Notes: generated by a model from the letters alone, not told the origin. Counted from the first letter of the stretch, positions 35,651 to 46,876 are shown. The stretch: 64,000 nt of DNA from Flavobacterium tibetense (GCF_003293845.1 NZ_QLST01000001.1:186001-250000), one strand, 5' to 3'. Numbers and translations: made by a program.

Positions 35651-36457
35651 ATGGAAGACAAGAGGATATTATATGTATCATCTGAAGTGGTGCCTTACTT
35701 AGCGGAAAATGAAGTATCTCTACAATCGTATGAGTTCCCAAAAATGATAAACGAATTAGGTGGTCAAATTCGTATTTTTATGCCAAGATATGGAAATATT
35801 AATGAGAGAAGACACCAATTACACGAAGTTATTCGCTTGTCGGGGATGAATTTGGTAGTAAACGACATGGATATGCCGTTGATTATTAAAGTGGCATCTA
35901 TTCCAAAAGAAAGAATTCAGGTTTATTTTATTGACAATGATGAATACTTCAAGAGAAAAGCAACTTTTACAGATGAAGAAGGAATTTTGTATCCAGATAA
36001 CGATGAAAGAGCTATCTTTTTTGCAAAAGGAGTAGTAGAAACAGTGAAAAAATTAAATTGGGTTCCAGATGTAATACACGTTCACGGCTGGATGGCAAGT
36101 TTACTTCCTGTTTATCTAAAGCAATATTATAAGAATGAAGGGATTTTTGCAGATACTAAAATTGTGACATCCATTTATAATTCTGGTTTTGAAGGCACAA
36201 TAGATTTGGAATTAAAAAACAAGATGCAATTTGATAATATTGATGCAACAATTTTACAAGTGGTTGAGTCTCCAACATACGAAAACATGATGAAATTAAC
36301 TATTGATCACTCAGATGCAATAATCATGGGGTCTGATAATTTGACTGCAACTTTAACAAAATATATAGAATCTTCAGGGAAACCTTTTTTACCTTTCGAG
36401 CCAAAAGAAACAGTAAAAGAAGTGTATACAAATTTCTTAAGAACAAAGGTTATTTAA
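35651..36457 (+). CDS. Glycogen/starch synthase N-terminal-domain protein (stand-alone)
   Basis: A 268-residue protein matching only the N-terminal GT5 domain of glycogen synthase: ILYVSSEVVPYLAENEVSLQSYEFPKM aligns with the start where true enzymes have the KxGGL ADP-glucose motif, here ENEVSL, and VIHVHGWMASLLPVYL aligns with the HxHDW region but with Gly for Asp. The C-terminal Rossmann domain that completes the active site is missing, while a true GlgA is about 470 residues or more. A catalytic role is therefore doubtful. It begins a plus-strand run with a DUF4270 lipoprotein and glmS, separated by 6 nt each. Confidence 0.85.
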   Translation: MEDKRILYVSSEVVPYLAENEVSLQSYEFPKMINELGGQIRIFMPRYGNINERRHQLHEVIRLSGMNLVVNDMDMPLIIKVASIPKERIQVYFIDNDEYFKRKATFTDEEGILYPDNDERAIFFAKGVVETVKKLNWVPDVIHVHGWMASLLPVYLKQYYKNEGIFADTKIVTSIYNSGFEGTIDLELKNKMQFDNIDATILQVVESPTYENMMKLTIDHSDAIIMGSDNLTATLTKYIESSGKPFLPFEPKETVKEVYTNFLRTKVI

Positions 36458-36463
36458 TTGATT

Positions 36464-38122
36464 ATGAGAAAAATTTTCGGGAAAATAGTAGTTTTAAGTA
36501 CAATTTTATTATTGCTGTCTTGTGATAAAGACTTCAATACAATTGGTTCAGAGATCATTGGAGATGGTGATTTTGAGTTTGAAAAGTATAGTGTTCAAAA
36601 TTTAAAAGCTTACTCTGCAGCAACTGGTCCAGTTCAGTCTAATAATTTACCAATAAATTCATTAGGAATCTATCAAGATTCTTATTTTGGCACTAACATT
36701 TCAAATTTTGTAACTCAATTGGAATTAGAGAATACTAATCCAAGTTTCGGTATTGATATTGAAATAAAAACTAATGATTCTGTTTATTTATACATTCCTT
36801 ATTTTAGTAAATTAACAGCCGTTGGTTCAGGTAATGAGGCAAATACCTTTGTTTTAGATTCTGTTCATGGTCTTCAAAATTCTAATATGAGTTTGAAAAT
36901 TTATGAAAGTGGTTATTACATAAGAGATTTTGATGCAAACGATCCTAGCGAGTTTCAAAAATATTTTTCTAATGAAAAAAGTTTAATTGAAAACAACTTA
37001 ATCGGATTGCCATTAAATTCTTCATCTGATTTGGCTCAAAATTTAGAGTTTGTTTTTTCAAATCAAGAACATATTATATATAAAACTAATGGGAATGGGC
37101 AATATATTGATAATCAAGGTAATATTGTGCCTGAAGCAGAAAGAATTGTTAAGGAAAGATTTGCGCCCGGAATGTGGATAAACTTAGATAAAGATTTCTT
37201 TTTCAATAAGATTTTATCAGCTAGCTCGTCTGATTTAGTTAATCAGAACAACTTTAAAGAGTTTTTCAAAGGATTATATTTTCAGGTTGAACAAAATTCC
37301 GGACAAACTGGAGCGATGGCGCAACTAGATTTTTCTAAAGGTTTTATAGATATTCAATATCACTCTAAAATGGATGTCTCGTCTGATCTCAAGAAAAATA
37401 GTTTTAAATTAAATTTAAAAGGTAACACAATTAATTTTTTTGATTTCACTAGGAGCGTAAATTATGAAACTGCATTAACAAGTTCTAATCCTAGTTCTGG
37501 AGATCAATACCTATATATTAAAGGAGGAGATGGTTCAGTTGCATTTGTTGATTTATTTGGAGAGAATGATACTGATGGAAATGGAGTTGCTGATGAATTA
37601 GATCAACTAAGATTAAATAATTGGCTAATTAATGATGCGGTTTTAACTTTGTATATTGAAAATCAAAACCAAAAAGAGCCAAGAAGAATTTTTATTTATG
37701 ATGTAGATAACAGAAGGCCACTGATTGATTATATTGATGATATTTCAACTAATGCTAATCCTAAATTAAATAAAAATAATCATGGAGGCATTATCGAAAT
37801 TGATTCTGATGGGAAAGGTGTGAGGTATAGATTTAAAATCAGAAATCATATAAATAAAATTATAAACGGAACAAATGAAGTTGATCTGAAAAATATAAGA
37901 TTAGGAATAGCTGTTACTGAAAATATAAATAATATAAATTTTTCAACGCTAAGTTATCCATTTAATCTTCCAGTTTTTATGCCTTCAAGTAGTCCGGATC
38001 AATTGATTTCAAGATTGCCAGTTTCTCACGTAATGAATCCATTAGGAACAATATTGTTTGGTTCAAATACCACAGATGAGAAAAAAATGAAACTAGAAAT
38101 TTATTACACCAAACCTAACTAG
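36464..38122 (+). CDS. DUF4270 lipoprotein
   Basis: A 552-residue lipoprotein (signal 1-19, lipid Cys20 in LLSC) of the DUF4270 family: CDKDFNTIGSEIIGDGDFEFEKY at the mature start, NSLGIYQDSYFGTNISNFVTQLEL, and DAVLTLYIENQNQKEPRRIFIYDVD in the last third, ending in beta strands. Function unknown; probably on the outer membrane. The frame opens with TTG at 36458, but the ATG at 36464 fits the signal peptide. It lies 6 nt after the GT5-domain gene and 6 nt before glmS. Confidence 0.88.
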   Translation: MRKIFGKIVVLSTILLLLSCDKDFNTIGSEIIGDGDFEFEKYSVQNLKAYSAATGPVQSNNLPINSLGIYQDSYFGTNISNFVTQLELENTNPSFGIDIEIKTNDSVYLYIPYFSKLTAVGSGNEANTFVLDSVHGLQNSNMSLKIYESGYYIRDFDANDPSEFQKYFSNEKSLIENNLIGLPLNSSSDLAQNLEFVFSNQEHIIYKTNGNGQYIDNQGNIVPEAERIVKERFAPGMWINLDKDFFFNKILSASSSDLVNQNNFKEFFKGLYFQVEQNSGQTGAMAQLDFSKGFIDIQYHSKMDVSSDLKKNSFKLNLKGNTINFFDFTRSVNYETALTSSNPSSGDQYLYIKGGDGSVAFVDLFGENDTDGNGVADELDQLRLNNWLINDAVLTLYIENQNQKEPRRIFIYDVDNRRPLIDYIDDISTNANPKLNKNNHGGIIEIDSDGKGVRYRFKIRNHINKIINGTNEVDLKNIRLGIAVTENINNINFSTLSYPFNLPVFMPSSSPDQLISRLPVSHVMNPLGTILFGSNTTDEKKMKLEIYYTKPN

Positions 38123-38128
38123 TATTGT

Positions 38129-39976
38129 ATGTGTGGAATTGTAGGTTATATAGGCCATAGAGATGCGTATCCTGTAATTATTAAAGGATTACACAGATTA
38201 GAATATAGAGGATATGATAGCGCAGGCATTGTTTTGTACGACGGATGCGATTTAAAATTATCAAAAACCAAAGGAAAAGTTTCGGATTTAGAGGTTAAAG
38301 CTCAAAAAGAAAATACACTTGTAGGGAAAATAGGTTTAGGACATACGCGTTGGGCTACACATGGTGTGCCAAACGATGTTAATTCTCATCCGCATTATTC
38401 AAATTCAGGAAATTTAGTTATCATTCATAATGGTATTATTGAAAATTATGAACCATTAAAGAAGGAATTAATAAAAAGAGGTTATATTTTTCAGTCGGAT
38501 ACCGATACAGAAGTATTGGTTAACCTAATTGAAGATGTTAAAAAGAAAGAAAATTGCAAACTAGGAAAAGCAGTTCAGATAGCTTTAAATCAAGTTGTTG
38601 GTGCTTATGCTATTGCGGTTTTTGACAAAGAAAATCCAGATGAAATAATAGTTGCTCGTTTAGGCAGTCCACTTGCAATAGGAATTGGTGAAGACGAATT
38701 TTTTATTGCCTCAGATGCAACTCCGTTTATTGAATATACGTCAAATGCTATTTATTTAGAAGATGAAGAAATGGCAATTGTCCGATTGCATAAACCTTTG
38801 AAAATAAGAAAAATAAAAGATGATTCATTAGTTGATCCTTATATTCAAGAGCTCCAATTAAATTTGGAACAAATTGAAAAAGGTGGCTATGACCATTTCA
38901 TGTTAAAGGAAATTTACGAACAGCCAAGCGTAATAAAAGATACTTACAGAGGAAGACTTTTAGTTAATGATGGAATTATTAAGATGTCTGGCGTTGACGA
39001 TAATTTAGAAAAATTCTTAAACGCAAAACGAATTTTAATAGTTGCGTGTGGAACTTCATGGCATGCCGGTTTGGTAGCAGAATATATTATTGAAGAATTT
39101 TCAAGGATTCCAGTTGAAGTAGAATATGCATCCGAATTTAGATATAGAAATCCAATAATCAATAAAGATGATGTGGTAATTGCTATTTCACAATCTGGAG
39201 AAACTGCTGATACTTTGGCTGCAATAAAATTAGCTAAGGAAAATGGTGCATTTGTGTTTGGAGTATGCAACGTAGTTGGCTCATCTATTTCTAGAGAAAC
39301 TCATGCAGGTGCTTACACACATGCAGGGCCAGAAATTGGAGTAGCATCAACAAAAGCATTTACTACACAAATTACTATTCTAACGCTCATAGCGCTTCGT
39401 TTGGCTAAAGCAAAAGGAACAATGAGTAATTCTGATTACCAAAGATATTTGTTAGAATTAGAATTAATTCCAGAAAAAGTACAAGAAGCATTATTAACAA
39501 ATGATGTTACAAAGCAAATAGCGGAGATATACAAAGATGCAACAAATTGTTTGTATTTGGGAAGAGGATATAACTTTCCCGTAGCTTTGGAAGGAGCATT
39601 AAAGCTTAAAGAAATTTCATATATTCATGCTGAGGGATATCCAGCGGCAGAAATGAAACACGGACCAATTGCTCTGATTGACGAACACATGCCAGTTATT
39701 GTGATAGCGCCTAACAAAGGGCATTATGATAAAGTGGTGAGTAATATTCAAGAAATTAAATCTAGAAGCGGAAAAATTATTGCAGTTGTTACTAAAGGGG
39801 ATACACAAGTAAAAGAATTGGCAGATCATGTTATTGAAATACCAGAAGCAACTGAAGCGCTAACTCCGTTGTTAACTACAATACCTTTACAATTACTGTC
39901 TTACCATATAGCGGTACTACGTGGTTGTAATGTGGATCAACCAAGAAATTTGGCTAAATCGGTTACTGTAGAATAA
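38129..39976 (+). CDS. glmS: Glucosamine-fructose-6-phosphate aminotransferase
   Basis: Makes glucosamine-6-phosphate from fructose-6-phosphate and glutamine, the entry to UDP-GlcNAc for cell wall and LPS. The 615 residues begin MCGIVGYIG with the catalytic Cys of the glutaminase domain after Met removal, then GHTRWATHG; the isomerase half has two SIS domains with ISQSGETADTLA and ASTKAFTTQ, and the C-terminus ends in QPRNLAKSVTVE as in the family. No ribozyme leader is expected or seen in this lineage. A terminator follows. Confidence 0.97.
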   Translation: MCGIVGYIGHRDAYPVIIKGLHRLEYRGYDSAGIVLYDGCDLKLSKTKGKVSDLEVKAQKENTLVGKIGLGHTRWATHGVPNDVNSHPHYSNSGNLVIIHNGIIENYEPLKKELIKRGYIFQSDTDTEVLVNLIEDVKKKENCKLGKAVQIALNQVVGAYAIAVFDKENPDEIIVARLGSPLAIGIGEDEFFIASDATPFIEYTSNAIYLEDEEMAIVRLHKPLKIRKIKDDSLVDPYIQELQLNLEQIEKGGYDHFMLKEIYEQPSVIKDTYRGRLLVNDGIIKMSGVDDNLEKFLNAKRILIVACGTSWHAGLVAEYIIEEFSRIPVEVEYASEFRYRNPIINKDDVVIAISQSGETADTLAAIKLAKENGAFVFGVCNVVGSSISRETHAGAYTHAGPEIGVASTKAFTTQITILTLIALRLAKAKGTMSNSDYQRYLLELELIPEKVQEALLTNDVTKQIAEIYKDATNCLYLGRGYNFPVALEGALKLKEISYIHAEGYPAAEMKHGPIALIDEHMPVIVIAPNKGHYDKVVSNIQEIKSRSGKIIAVVTKGDTQVKELADHVIEIPEATEALTPLLTTIPLQLLSYHIAVLRGCNVDQPRNLAKSVTVE

Positions 39977-39982
39977 GATTTT

Positions 39983-40009
39983 AAAAGCGAAATTTACTAT
40001 TTCGCTTTT
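39983..40009 (+). terminator. glmS terminator
   Basis: 11-bp stem AAAAGCGAAAT/ATTTCGCTTTT with loop TTACT, ending in a T run, just after glmS. Confidence 0.85.
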
Positions 40010-40035
40010 TTATTTCAAAAAATTCAAAAATTTAA

Positions 40036-40067
40036 TTGCAAAATTGTTCAAGAAAAAACTATCTTTG
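40036..40067 (+). promoter_or_regulatory. Promoter of atpDC
   Basis: TTG at 40036-40038 and TATCTTTG at 40060-40067 with 21 nt between; both fit Bacteroidota boxes. The atpD ATG is 61 nt downstream of the -7 box. Confidence 0.65.
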
Positions 40068-40124
40068 CACTCGAAAAAATACATCTATTTTTCAACACTA
40101 AATAGCTATTAAATAAATACATAA

Positions 40125-41639
<1,515 letters not shown>

Positions 41640-41649
41640 TAACAAGTGT

Positions 41650-41706
41650 TCAGTTAGCAGTAGCAGTTGGCAGTAACTGAGACTGAAGACTGAGACTGAA
41701 AACTAA
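41650..41706 (+). repeat. Degenerate repeats of CAGT- and GACTGA-type words
   Basis: The atpD-atpC gap contains CAGTTAGCAGTAGCAGTTGGCAGTAACTGA followed by ACTGAGACTGAAGACTGAGACTGAAAACT-like units, given here as type words only. It is low-complexity, non-coding, and lies within an operon. Confidence 0.65.
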
Positions 41707-41711
41707 AAGAA

Positions 41712-41993
41712 ATGATTTTAGAAATAGTATCACCAGAAGCTACATTATTTAAAGGAGAAGTTACTTCGGTAGCTGTTCCTGGGATTAATGGTGAATTCCA
41801 AATGTTAAATAACCACGCACCTATCGTGTCGTTATTAGCAAAGGGAAATGTGAAAATAAATGCTCAGAACATCAAAATTCAAAAAGAATTTGTTTCTAAA
41901 TTCAATAAAGTGAATGAGCAAACCTATTGGTTACCGATTAATTCGGGAACAATAGAAATGAAAGACAATAAAATTATCGTTTTAGCTGACTAA
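41712..41993 (+). CDS. atpC: F1 ATP synthase subunit epsilon (short form)
   Basis: The 93-residue central-stalk subunit matches the N-terminal beta-sandwich of epsilon: ILEIVSPEATLFKGEVTSVAVPG, GEFQMLNNHAPIVSLLAKG and the C-terminal IEMKDNKIIVLAD. The C-terminal helical hairpin that inhibits ATP hydrolysis in enteric and Bacillus epsilon (total about 135 residues) is absent. Short epsilon forms are common in Bacteroidota. The last 30 nt, including the TAA, are repeated in tandem after the gene, without changing the encoded end. Confidence 0.95.
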   Translation: MILEIVSPEATLFKGEVTSVAVPGINGEFQMLNNHAPIVSLLAKGNVKINAQNIKIQKEFVSKFNKVNEQTYWLPINSGTIEMKDNKIIVLAD

Positions 41994-42038
41994 GACAATA
42001 AAATTATCGTTTTAGCTGACTAAGACAATAAAATTATC
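41964..42038 (+). repeat. 2.5-copy tandem repeat of a 30-bp unit at the atpC stop
   Basis: The unit starts GACAATAAAATTATCG and ends TAGCTGACTAA. Copies are at 41964-41993 (coding end of atpC), 41994-42023 and a 15-nt part at 42024-42038, with no mismatch between them, which points to a recent duplication. Confidence 0.95.
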
Positions 42039-42041
42039 AAT

Positions 42042-42070
42042 AAAAAGTCCTGCAATTTGCAGGACTTTTT
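42042..42070 (+). terminator. atpC terminator
   Basis: 12-bp stem AAAAAGTCCTGC/GCAGGACTTTTT with loop AATTT and a T run. A nearly identical hairpin follows the next gene at 46877-46903. Confidence 0.85.
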
Positions 42071-42142
42071 TGTTTAATTTCAGTTTTTTATCTAAATATA
42101 TATTTTCTTTATAAAATTTTATGTTATTTTTTAATAATTATT

Positions 42143-42150
42143 TACATTTG
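42143..42150 (+). promoter_or_regulatory. -7 box of Asp-box protein gene
   Basis: TACATTTG fits TAnnTTTG, 22 nt before the ATG at 42173. The -33 element is not evident. Confidence 0.5.
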
Positions 42151-42172
42151 GCCAACCTCAAAACTATAAAAG

Positions 42173-45100
42173 ATGAATGTAGCCAAGTTTTTAGTCTTAT
42201 TGTTATTTTCAGTTTTTTCATTTTCTCAGGAGAATTGGCAATCAATGATGTTTGATCAGTCAAACAATTTTAATGATATTGTTGAAGATTTTAATAAATA
42301 TTATGAACTAAATGTTCAAGATCAAAAGCAATTTCCAAAAGGAATTGGTATAAAGCAATTTAAAAGATGGGAATACTATTGGTCACAAAGAGTAGATCAA
42401 GAGGGTGATTTTCCTAAGCCTGGAAGCTTATTACAAGCATATCAAGAGTACCTTTCTAGAAATGCAGCTAACAGATACGCAACTGGTTCTGGCAATTGGC
42501 AATTGGTAGGGCCAACTGCTTTACCATACAATGGTACTACGCAGTTAAATGGAAACGGGAGATTAAATTGTATTGCATTTCATCCAATAGACCCAAATAT
42601 CATCTTTGTAGGTGCGCCCTCAGGAGGTGTTTGGAAAACAACAGATAATGGTGTGACTTGGCGAGAATTGTCTTCAGGACTAATTCGTTTAGGAGTTTCA
42701 AGTATTGTGATTCACCCCACGAATCCAGATATTATTTATATAGGAACAGGAGATAGAGACGCAGGAGATGCACCAGGATATGGTGTGTGGAGAAGTACTG
42801 ATGGTGGACAAACTTGGACCGCCAGAAATACAGGAATGGGAAATATAACTGTGAACGAAGTTATGATGGATCCAACGAATTCCAATAGATTAATTGCAGC
42901 AGCTAGTAATGGAAGAATCTATAGAACAATTGATGGAGGTGCAAATTGGATTCAATCTGCATCTTTAGGTACAAATCCAAAAGATATTGCTTTTCATCCA
43001 ACAGACTCAAATACTATTTATGCATCAAGTACTAGATTTTATAAATCCATTGATGGAGGTGCCACTTTTACTCAAATTGCTAGTGTTTTACCTACCACTG
43101 CTCAACGAATGGCAATTGCAGTTTCTCCAAACCAACCAAATTGGGTTTATCTTTTGGCAGGTGGCTCTTCGGGTTTAATAGGAATTTATAGATCTACAGA
43201 TAGTGGAACTAACTTTTCAACAAGAACAACAACTCCCAATATTTTAGGATATAATACTGATGGTTCAGGAACAGGTAGTCAAGCTTGGTATGATTTGGTA
43301 CTAGTTGCCGATCCTACTAACGCTGATATTATTTATACAGGAGGAGTTAATTTGTGGAAGTCTACAAATGGTGGGACTACAATGACTTGTGTATCACATT
43401 GGGTCGCTCCAACAAGTTCTTCAGGTGGAATTGAAGCAGTTCACGCAGATCAACATGCTTTGGAATTCTCTCCACATACCAATGTATTATACAACGGAAA
43501 TGATGGAGGATTATATTACACAGCAAATGGCGGTGCTAAATGGGTTGATGTAAGTAGTGGTTTAGCAATTGCTCAAGTGTATAAAATTGGGGTTTCTCAA
43601 CAAACGCATGATTTGGTAATTAATGGGTACCAAGATAATGGAACTGGTGTTAGTAGAGGTACAAGTTTTATAACCGAAATTGGAGGTGATGGAATGGAAT
43701 GTATAATTGATCCTACCAATGATAATTTTATGTATGGAGCATTATATTATGGGGATATTAGAAGATCTACAAATGCAGGAGTAACTTTTTCAGGAAATAT
43801 AGCGGGATCAATTCCTGAACAAGGAGCATGGGTTACTCCATATAAATTAGATCCAAACAATGTAAATACAATGTTTGCAGGTTTTGATAATATTTGGAGA
43901 AATACAGATGTTAGAGTTGGTACCACTTGGACACAAATATCTTCATTTGGAGGTACACAAGACATGGTTGATTTGGCAATTGCTCCTTCAAATAGCAATG
44001 TAATGTATGTTTCAAGAAACGCTACAAGTAGATTTTATAAATCAACAAATGTTCTTGGAGCAAGTCCAACATGGACAGATTTAACTAGTTCCTTACCAGC
44101 ATCAGGGATTGTTAAAGACATTGAAATTGATCCAACCAATCCAGATATTTTATATATCGCAATAGGCAATAAAATTTATAGATCAACAAATGGTGGAACA
44201 AGTTGGACTGATTTTTCAACATCATTACCTAATATTTCTCTAAATACAATAGTAATTGATAGAACTAGCGCTGTTAATGCAATGTACGTGGGAATGGATG
44301 TAGGAGTTTACTATAGAGACAATAATCAAGCGGGTTGGGTAAGTTACTCTAATGCACTTTCAAATGTTGAAATTACTGAATTAGAAATTCATTACAATAC
44401 CACTAATTGTAATAGTAAGTTGTATGCGTCAACTTACGGACAAGGTCTTTGGGTTTCTGATCTAAAAGATCCAGGAAATGTGGCGCCAGTAGCTTGTTTC
44501 GATGTGAAGAACACCGTTGGTTGTATTGATAATATTATACCAATTACAGATAATTCTAATTTCTCACCAACTTCATGGACTTGGACAATTACTCCAAGTA
44601 CTTTTAGTTATGCAAATGGAACGAATGCAAACTCGCCTAATCCAGAAGTTAACTTTACTGCTTCAGGGAATTATACAATTCAATTATTAGTTTCAAATGC
44701 TTTTGGTTCTAATAGTACATCGAAAGTTGTTAATATCCAAATTAATGGAGGTATAGTTGCTTCAAGTTTTAATCAAAATTTTGAATCTCAAGCAACTTGT
44801 GGAACTACTAGTAACTGTGGTACAGGAACTTGTAATATTACAGGATTGTGGACAAATTTAACAAATGGAACTCAAGATGAAATTGATTGGAGAATTGATG
44901 TTAATGGAACACCAACAGCAAACACTGGTCCAGCAACAGATTTTAACCCAGGAACTACTGCCGGTAAATATGCTTATTTAGAAGCTACAAGCTGTGGTGC
45001 AAGAGTTGCAATTTTAGAGAGTCAATGTATTCTTCTAGATCAAAAATATGCTTTTGAATTTGCGTATCATATGTTTGGTAATACTATGGGTAGCTTACAC

Positions 45101-46873
45101 GTAGATGTCTTCAGAAACGGAGTTTGGAGAGAGAATTTTATCCCAGCATTTTACGGAGATAAAGGGAATCAATGGAATGTGGCATCCATAAATTTATACG
45201 ATTATGAAGGTGAAACCATAAAAATTAGAATAAGAGGCGTTACAGGATTTAGAGATATGTCAGATTTAGCAATAGACGATATTAAATTTGTACCAAAATG
45301 TGGAACTTCTACAACATGGAACGGAACGGCATGGTCAAATGGAGCACCAACAGTAAGCACGAATGTTACTTTTACAGGGAATTATAATTCAATATCAAGT
45401 TTAAGCGCATGTTCAGTTTTAGTTACTAATAATGCTCAAGTTGTTTTTAATGCTGGTCATACATTATTTGTTGATGGCGGAGTTACTGTTGCTTCAGGAT
45501 CAAATTTAACAATTGAAAATAACGCAGCTTTACATCAATTAGATGATTTAGCTACTAATTCAGGAAGTGTTTTAGTTAAGAGAGTTTCGCAACCAATGAT
45601 AAGATTAGACTATACAGCATGGTCATCACCAGTTGCAAACCAACAATTATTAGCTTTCTCTCCAAATACAGTAACTACTAGATTCTACCAATACTTGTAC
45701 ACAGGAACAACAACACCAACAGCTTATCAATCTGTTAATCCAAATACAAATTTTATTGCTGGAAAAGGGTATATGATTCGTGTAGCAAATGATTGGTCGC
45801 CTTCAGTTGCTGCTCCATATAATGGGCAATTCAATGGAGTACCGCAAAATGGTATTATCAATCAACCAGTTGGACTTGGGTATAATTTGTTAGGGAATCC
45901 ATATCCTTCACCAATGGATGCAGATAAGTTTTTTGATTATAATACAAACATTGGTACAGTTTATTTTTGGACAAATACTACTCCAGCTAGTGGAGGAACT
46001 TATCCACAAAATAATTTTGCATCTTACACTAAATTAGGTGGAACAGCAGCCTACGGAAGTGCAGTAGTTCCAAATGGTTTTATCCAAACAGGGCAAGGTT
46101 TTTATGTTTTGGCAACGGCAAGTGGAAATGCAGTATTTAATAACGACCAAAGAGAAAATGCAGCAATGACTACTCAATTTTTTAGAAACACAACAAACAA
46201 CGTAGCCGAGAAGCACAGAGTTTGGTTGAATCTTAACGATGCAAACGTTTCATATAATCAAATTTTAGTTGGATATATGGAAGGTGCAACACAAGGAATT
46301 GATCACACAATTGATGGGAAAGTGATTGATGCCTCAAAACCAATGTTGTATAATATTATTGATAATAATCCATATGTAATTCAAGGTAAGGGCTTACCAT
46401 TTAATAATGAAGATATTGTTCCTCTTGGATTAAAGACTTTAAGTGAAGGTAATTATACCATTGCAATCGATAATTTGGATGGATTATTTACAGACCAAGA
46501 CGTTTATTTGAAAGATAAAATGTTTAATATTATTCATGATTTGAAACAATCCGCTTATTCATTCCATTCGCAAATTGGAGATTTCCAAGATAGATTTGAA
46601 CTGGTATACCAAAATGGAACATTAAGTTCGGATACATTTATAGTTGATAATAATGCAATTGTTTATATTTCAAATAATACAATTCATGTAAAATCTTCAG
46701 AAACAATAAGTGAAATTTCAATTTTTGATGTTTTAGGCAGAAGTCTTTATCAAAAACAAACAATTAATAATATTACATTTTTCATTTCAAGTTTAAATCC
46801 AACAAATCAAACCTTGTTGGTTAAAATAAAGATGACCAATGGAGCAATAGTCAACAAGAAAATTATTTTTTAG
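42173..46873 (+). CDS. Secreted multidomain Asp-box (BNR/sortilin-like) protein with type IX sorting tail
   Basis: A 1566-residue exported protein: signal peptide 1-18 (ends FSFSQ); a sialidase/sortilin-like propeller region of about 50-770 with some ten Asp-boxes, such as KTTDNGVTW, RSTDGGQTW, RTIDGGANW, KSIDGGATF and RSTNGGTSW; a PKD-like domain (about 775-860); a MAM-like, Cys-containing domain with FESQATCGT and AIDDIKF (about 870-1045); a WNGTAWSNGAPT domain found in many Flavobacterial surface proteins; and a C-terminal sorting tail with ISEISIFDVLGRSLYQ and KKIIF. No sialidase catalytic set was made out, so adhesion or glycan or protein binding is as likely as enzymatic action. Confidence 0.9.
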   Translation: MNVAKFLVLLLFSVFSFSQENWQSMMFDQSNNFNDIVEDFNKYYELNVQDQKQFPKGIGIKQFKRWEYYWSQRVDQEGDFPKPGSLLQAYQEYLSRNAANRYATGSGNWQLVGPTALPYNGTTQLNGNGRLNCIAFHPIDPNIIFVGAPSGGVWKTTDNGVTWRELSSGLIRLGVSSIVIHPTNPDIIYIGTGDRDAGDAPGYGVWRSTDGGQTWTARNTGMGNITVNEVMMDPTNSNRLIAAASNGRIYRTIDGGANWIQSASLGTNPKDIAFHPTDSNTIYASSTRFYKSIDGGATFTQIASVLPTTAQRMAIAVSPNQPNWVYLLAGGSSGLIGIYRSTDSGTNFSTRTTTPNILGYNTDGSGTGSQAWYDLVLVADPTNADIIYTGGVNLWKSTNGGTTMTCVSHWVAPTSSSGGIEAVHADQHALEFSPHTNVLYNGNDGGLYYTANGGAKWVDVSSGLAIAQVYKIGVSQQTHDLVINGYQDNGTGVSRGTSFITEIGGDGMECIIDPTNDNFMYGALYYGDIRRSTNAGVTFSGNIAGSIPEQGAWVTPYKLDPNNVNTMFAGFDNIWRNTDVRVGTTWTQISSFGGTQDMVDLAIAPSNSNVMYVSRNATSRFYKSTNVLGASPTWTDLTSSLPASGIVKDIEIDPTNPDILYIAIGNKIYRSTNGGTSWTDFSTSLPNISLNTIVIDRTSAVNAMYVGMDVGVYYRDNNQAGWVSYSNALSNVEITELEIHYNTTNCNSKLYASTYGQGLWVSDLKDPGNVAPVACFDVKNTVGCIDNIIPITDNSNFSPTSWTWTITPSTFSYANGTNANSPNPEVNFTASGNYTIQLLVSNAFGSNSTSKVVNIQINGGIVASSFNQNFESQATCGTTSNCGTGTCNITGLWTNLTNGTQDEIDWRIDVNGTPTANTGPATDFNPGTTAGKYAYLEATSCGARVAILESQCILLDQKYAFEFAYHMFGNTMGSLHVDVFRNGVWRENFIPAFYGDKGNQWNVASINLYDYEGETIKIRIRGVTGFRDMSDLAIDDIKFVPKCGTSTTWNGTAWSNGAPTVSTNVTFTGNYNSISSLSACSVLVTNNAQVVFNAGHTLFVDGGVTVASGSNLTIENNAALHQLDDLATNSGSVLVKRVSQPMIRLDYTAWSSPVANQQLLAFSPNTVTTRFYQYLYTGTTTPTAYQSVNPNTNFIAGKGYMIRVANDWSPSVAAPYNGQFNGVPQNGIINQPVGLGYNLLGNPYPSPMDADKFFDYNTNIGTVYFWTNTTPASGGTYPQNNFASYTKLGGTAAYGSAVVPNGFIQTGQGFYVLATASGNAVFNNDQRENAAMTTQFFRNTTNNVAEKHRVWLNLNDANVSYNQILVGYMEGATQGIDHTIDGKVIDASKPMLYNIIDNNPYVIQGKGLPFNNEDIVPLGLKTLSEGNYTIAIDNLDGLFTDQDVYLKDKMFNIIHDLKQSAYSFHSQIGDFQDRFELVYQNGTLSSDTFIVDNNAIVYISNNTIHVKSSETISEISIFDVLGRSLYQKQTINNITFFISSLNPTNQTLLVKIKMTNGAIVNKKIIF

Positions 46874-46876
46874 TAT

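Noticed and set aside
41964..42038. CRISPR-like repeat array
   Set aside because: The copies are head to tail without spacers and come from the atpC coding end, so they are a simple tandem duplication.
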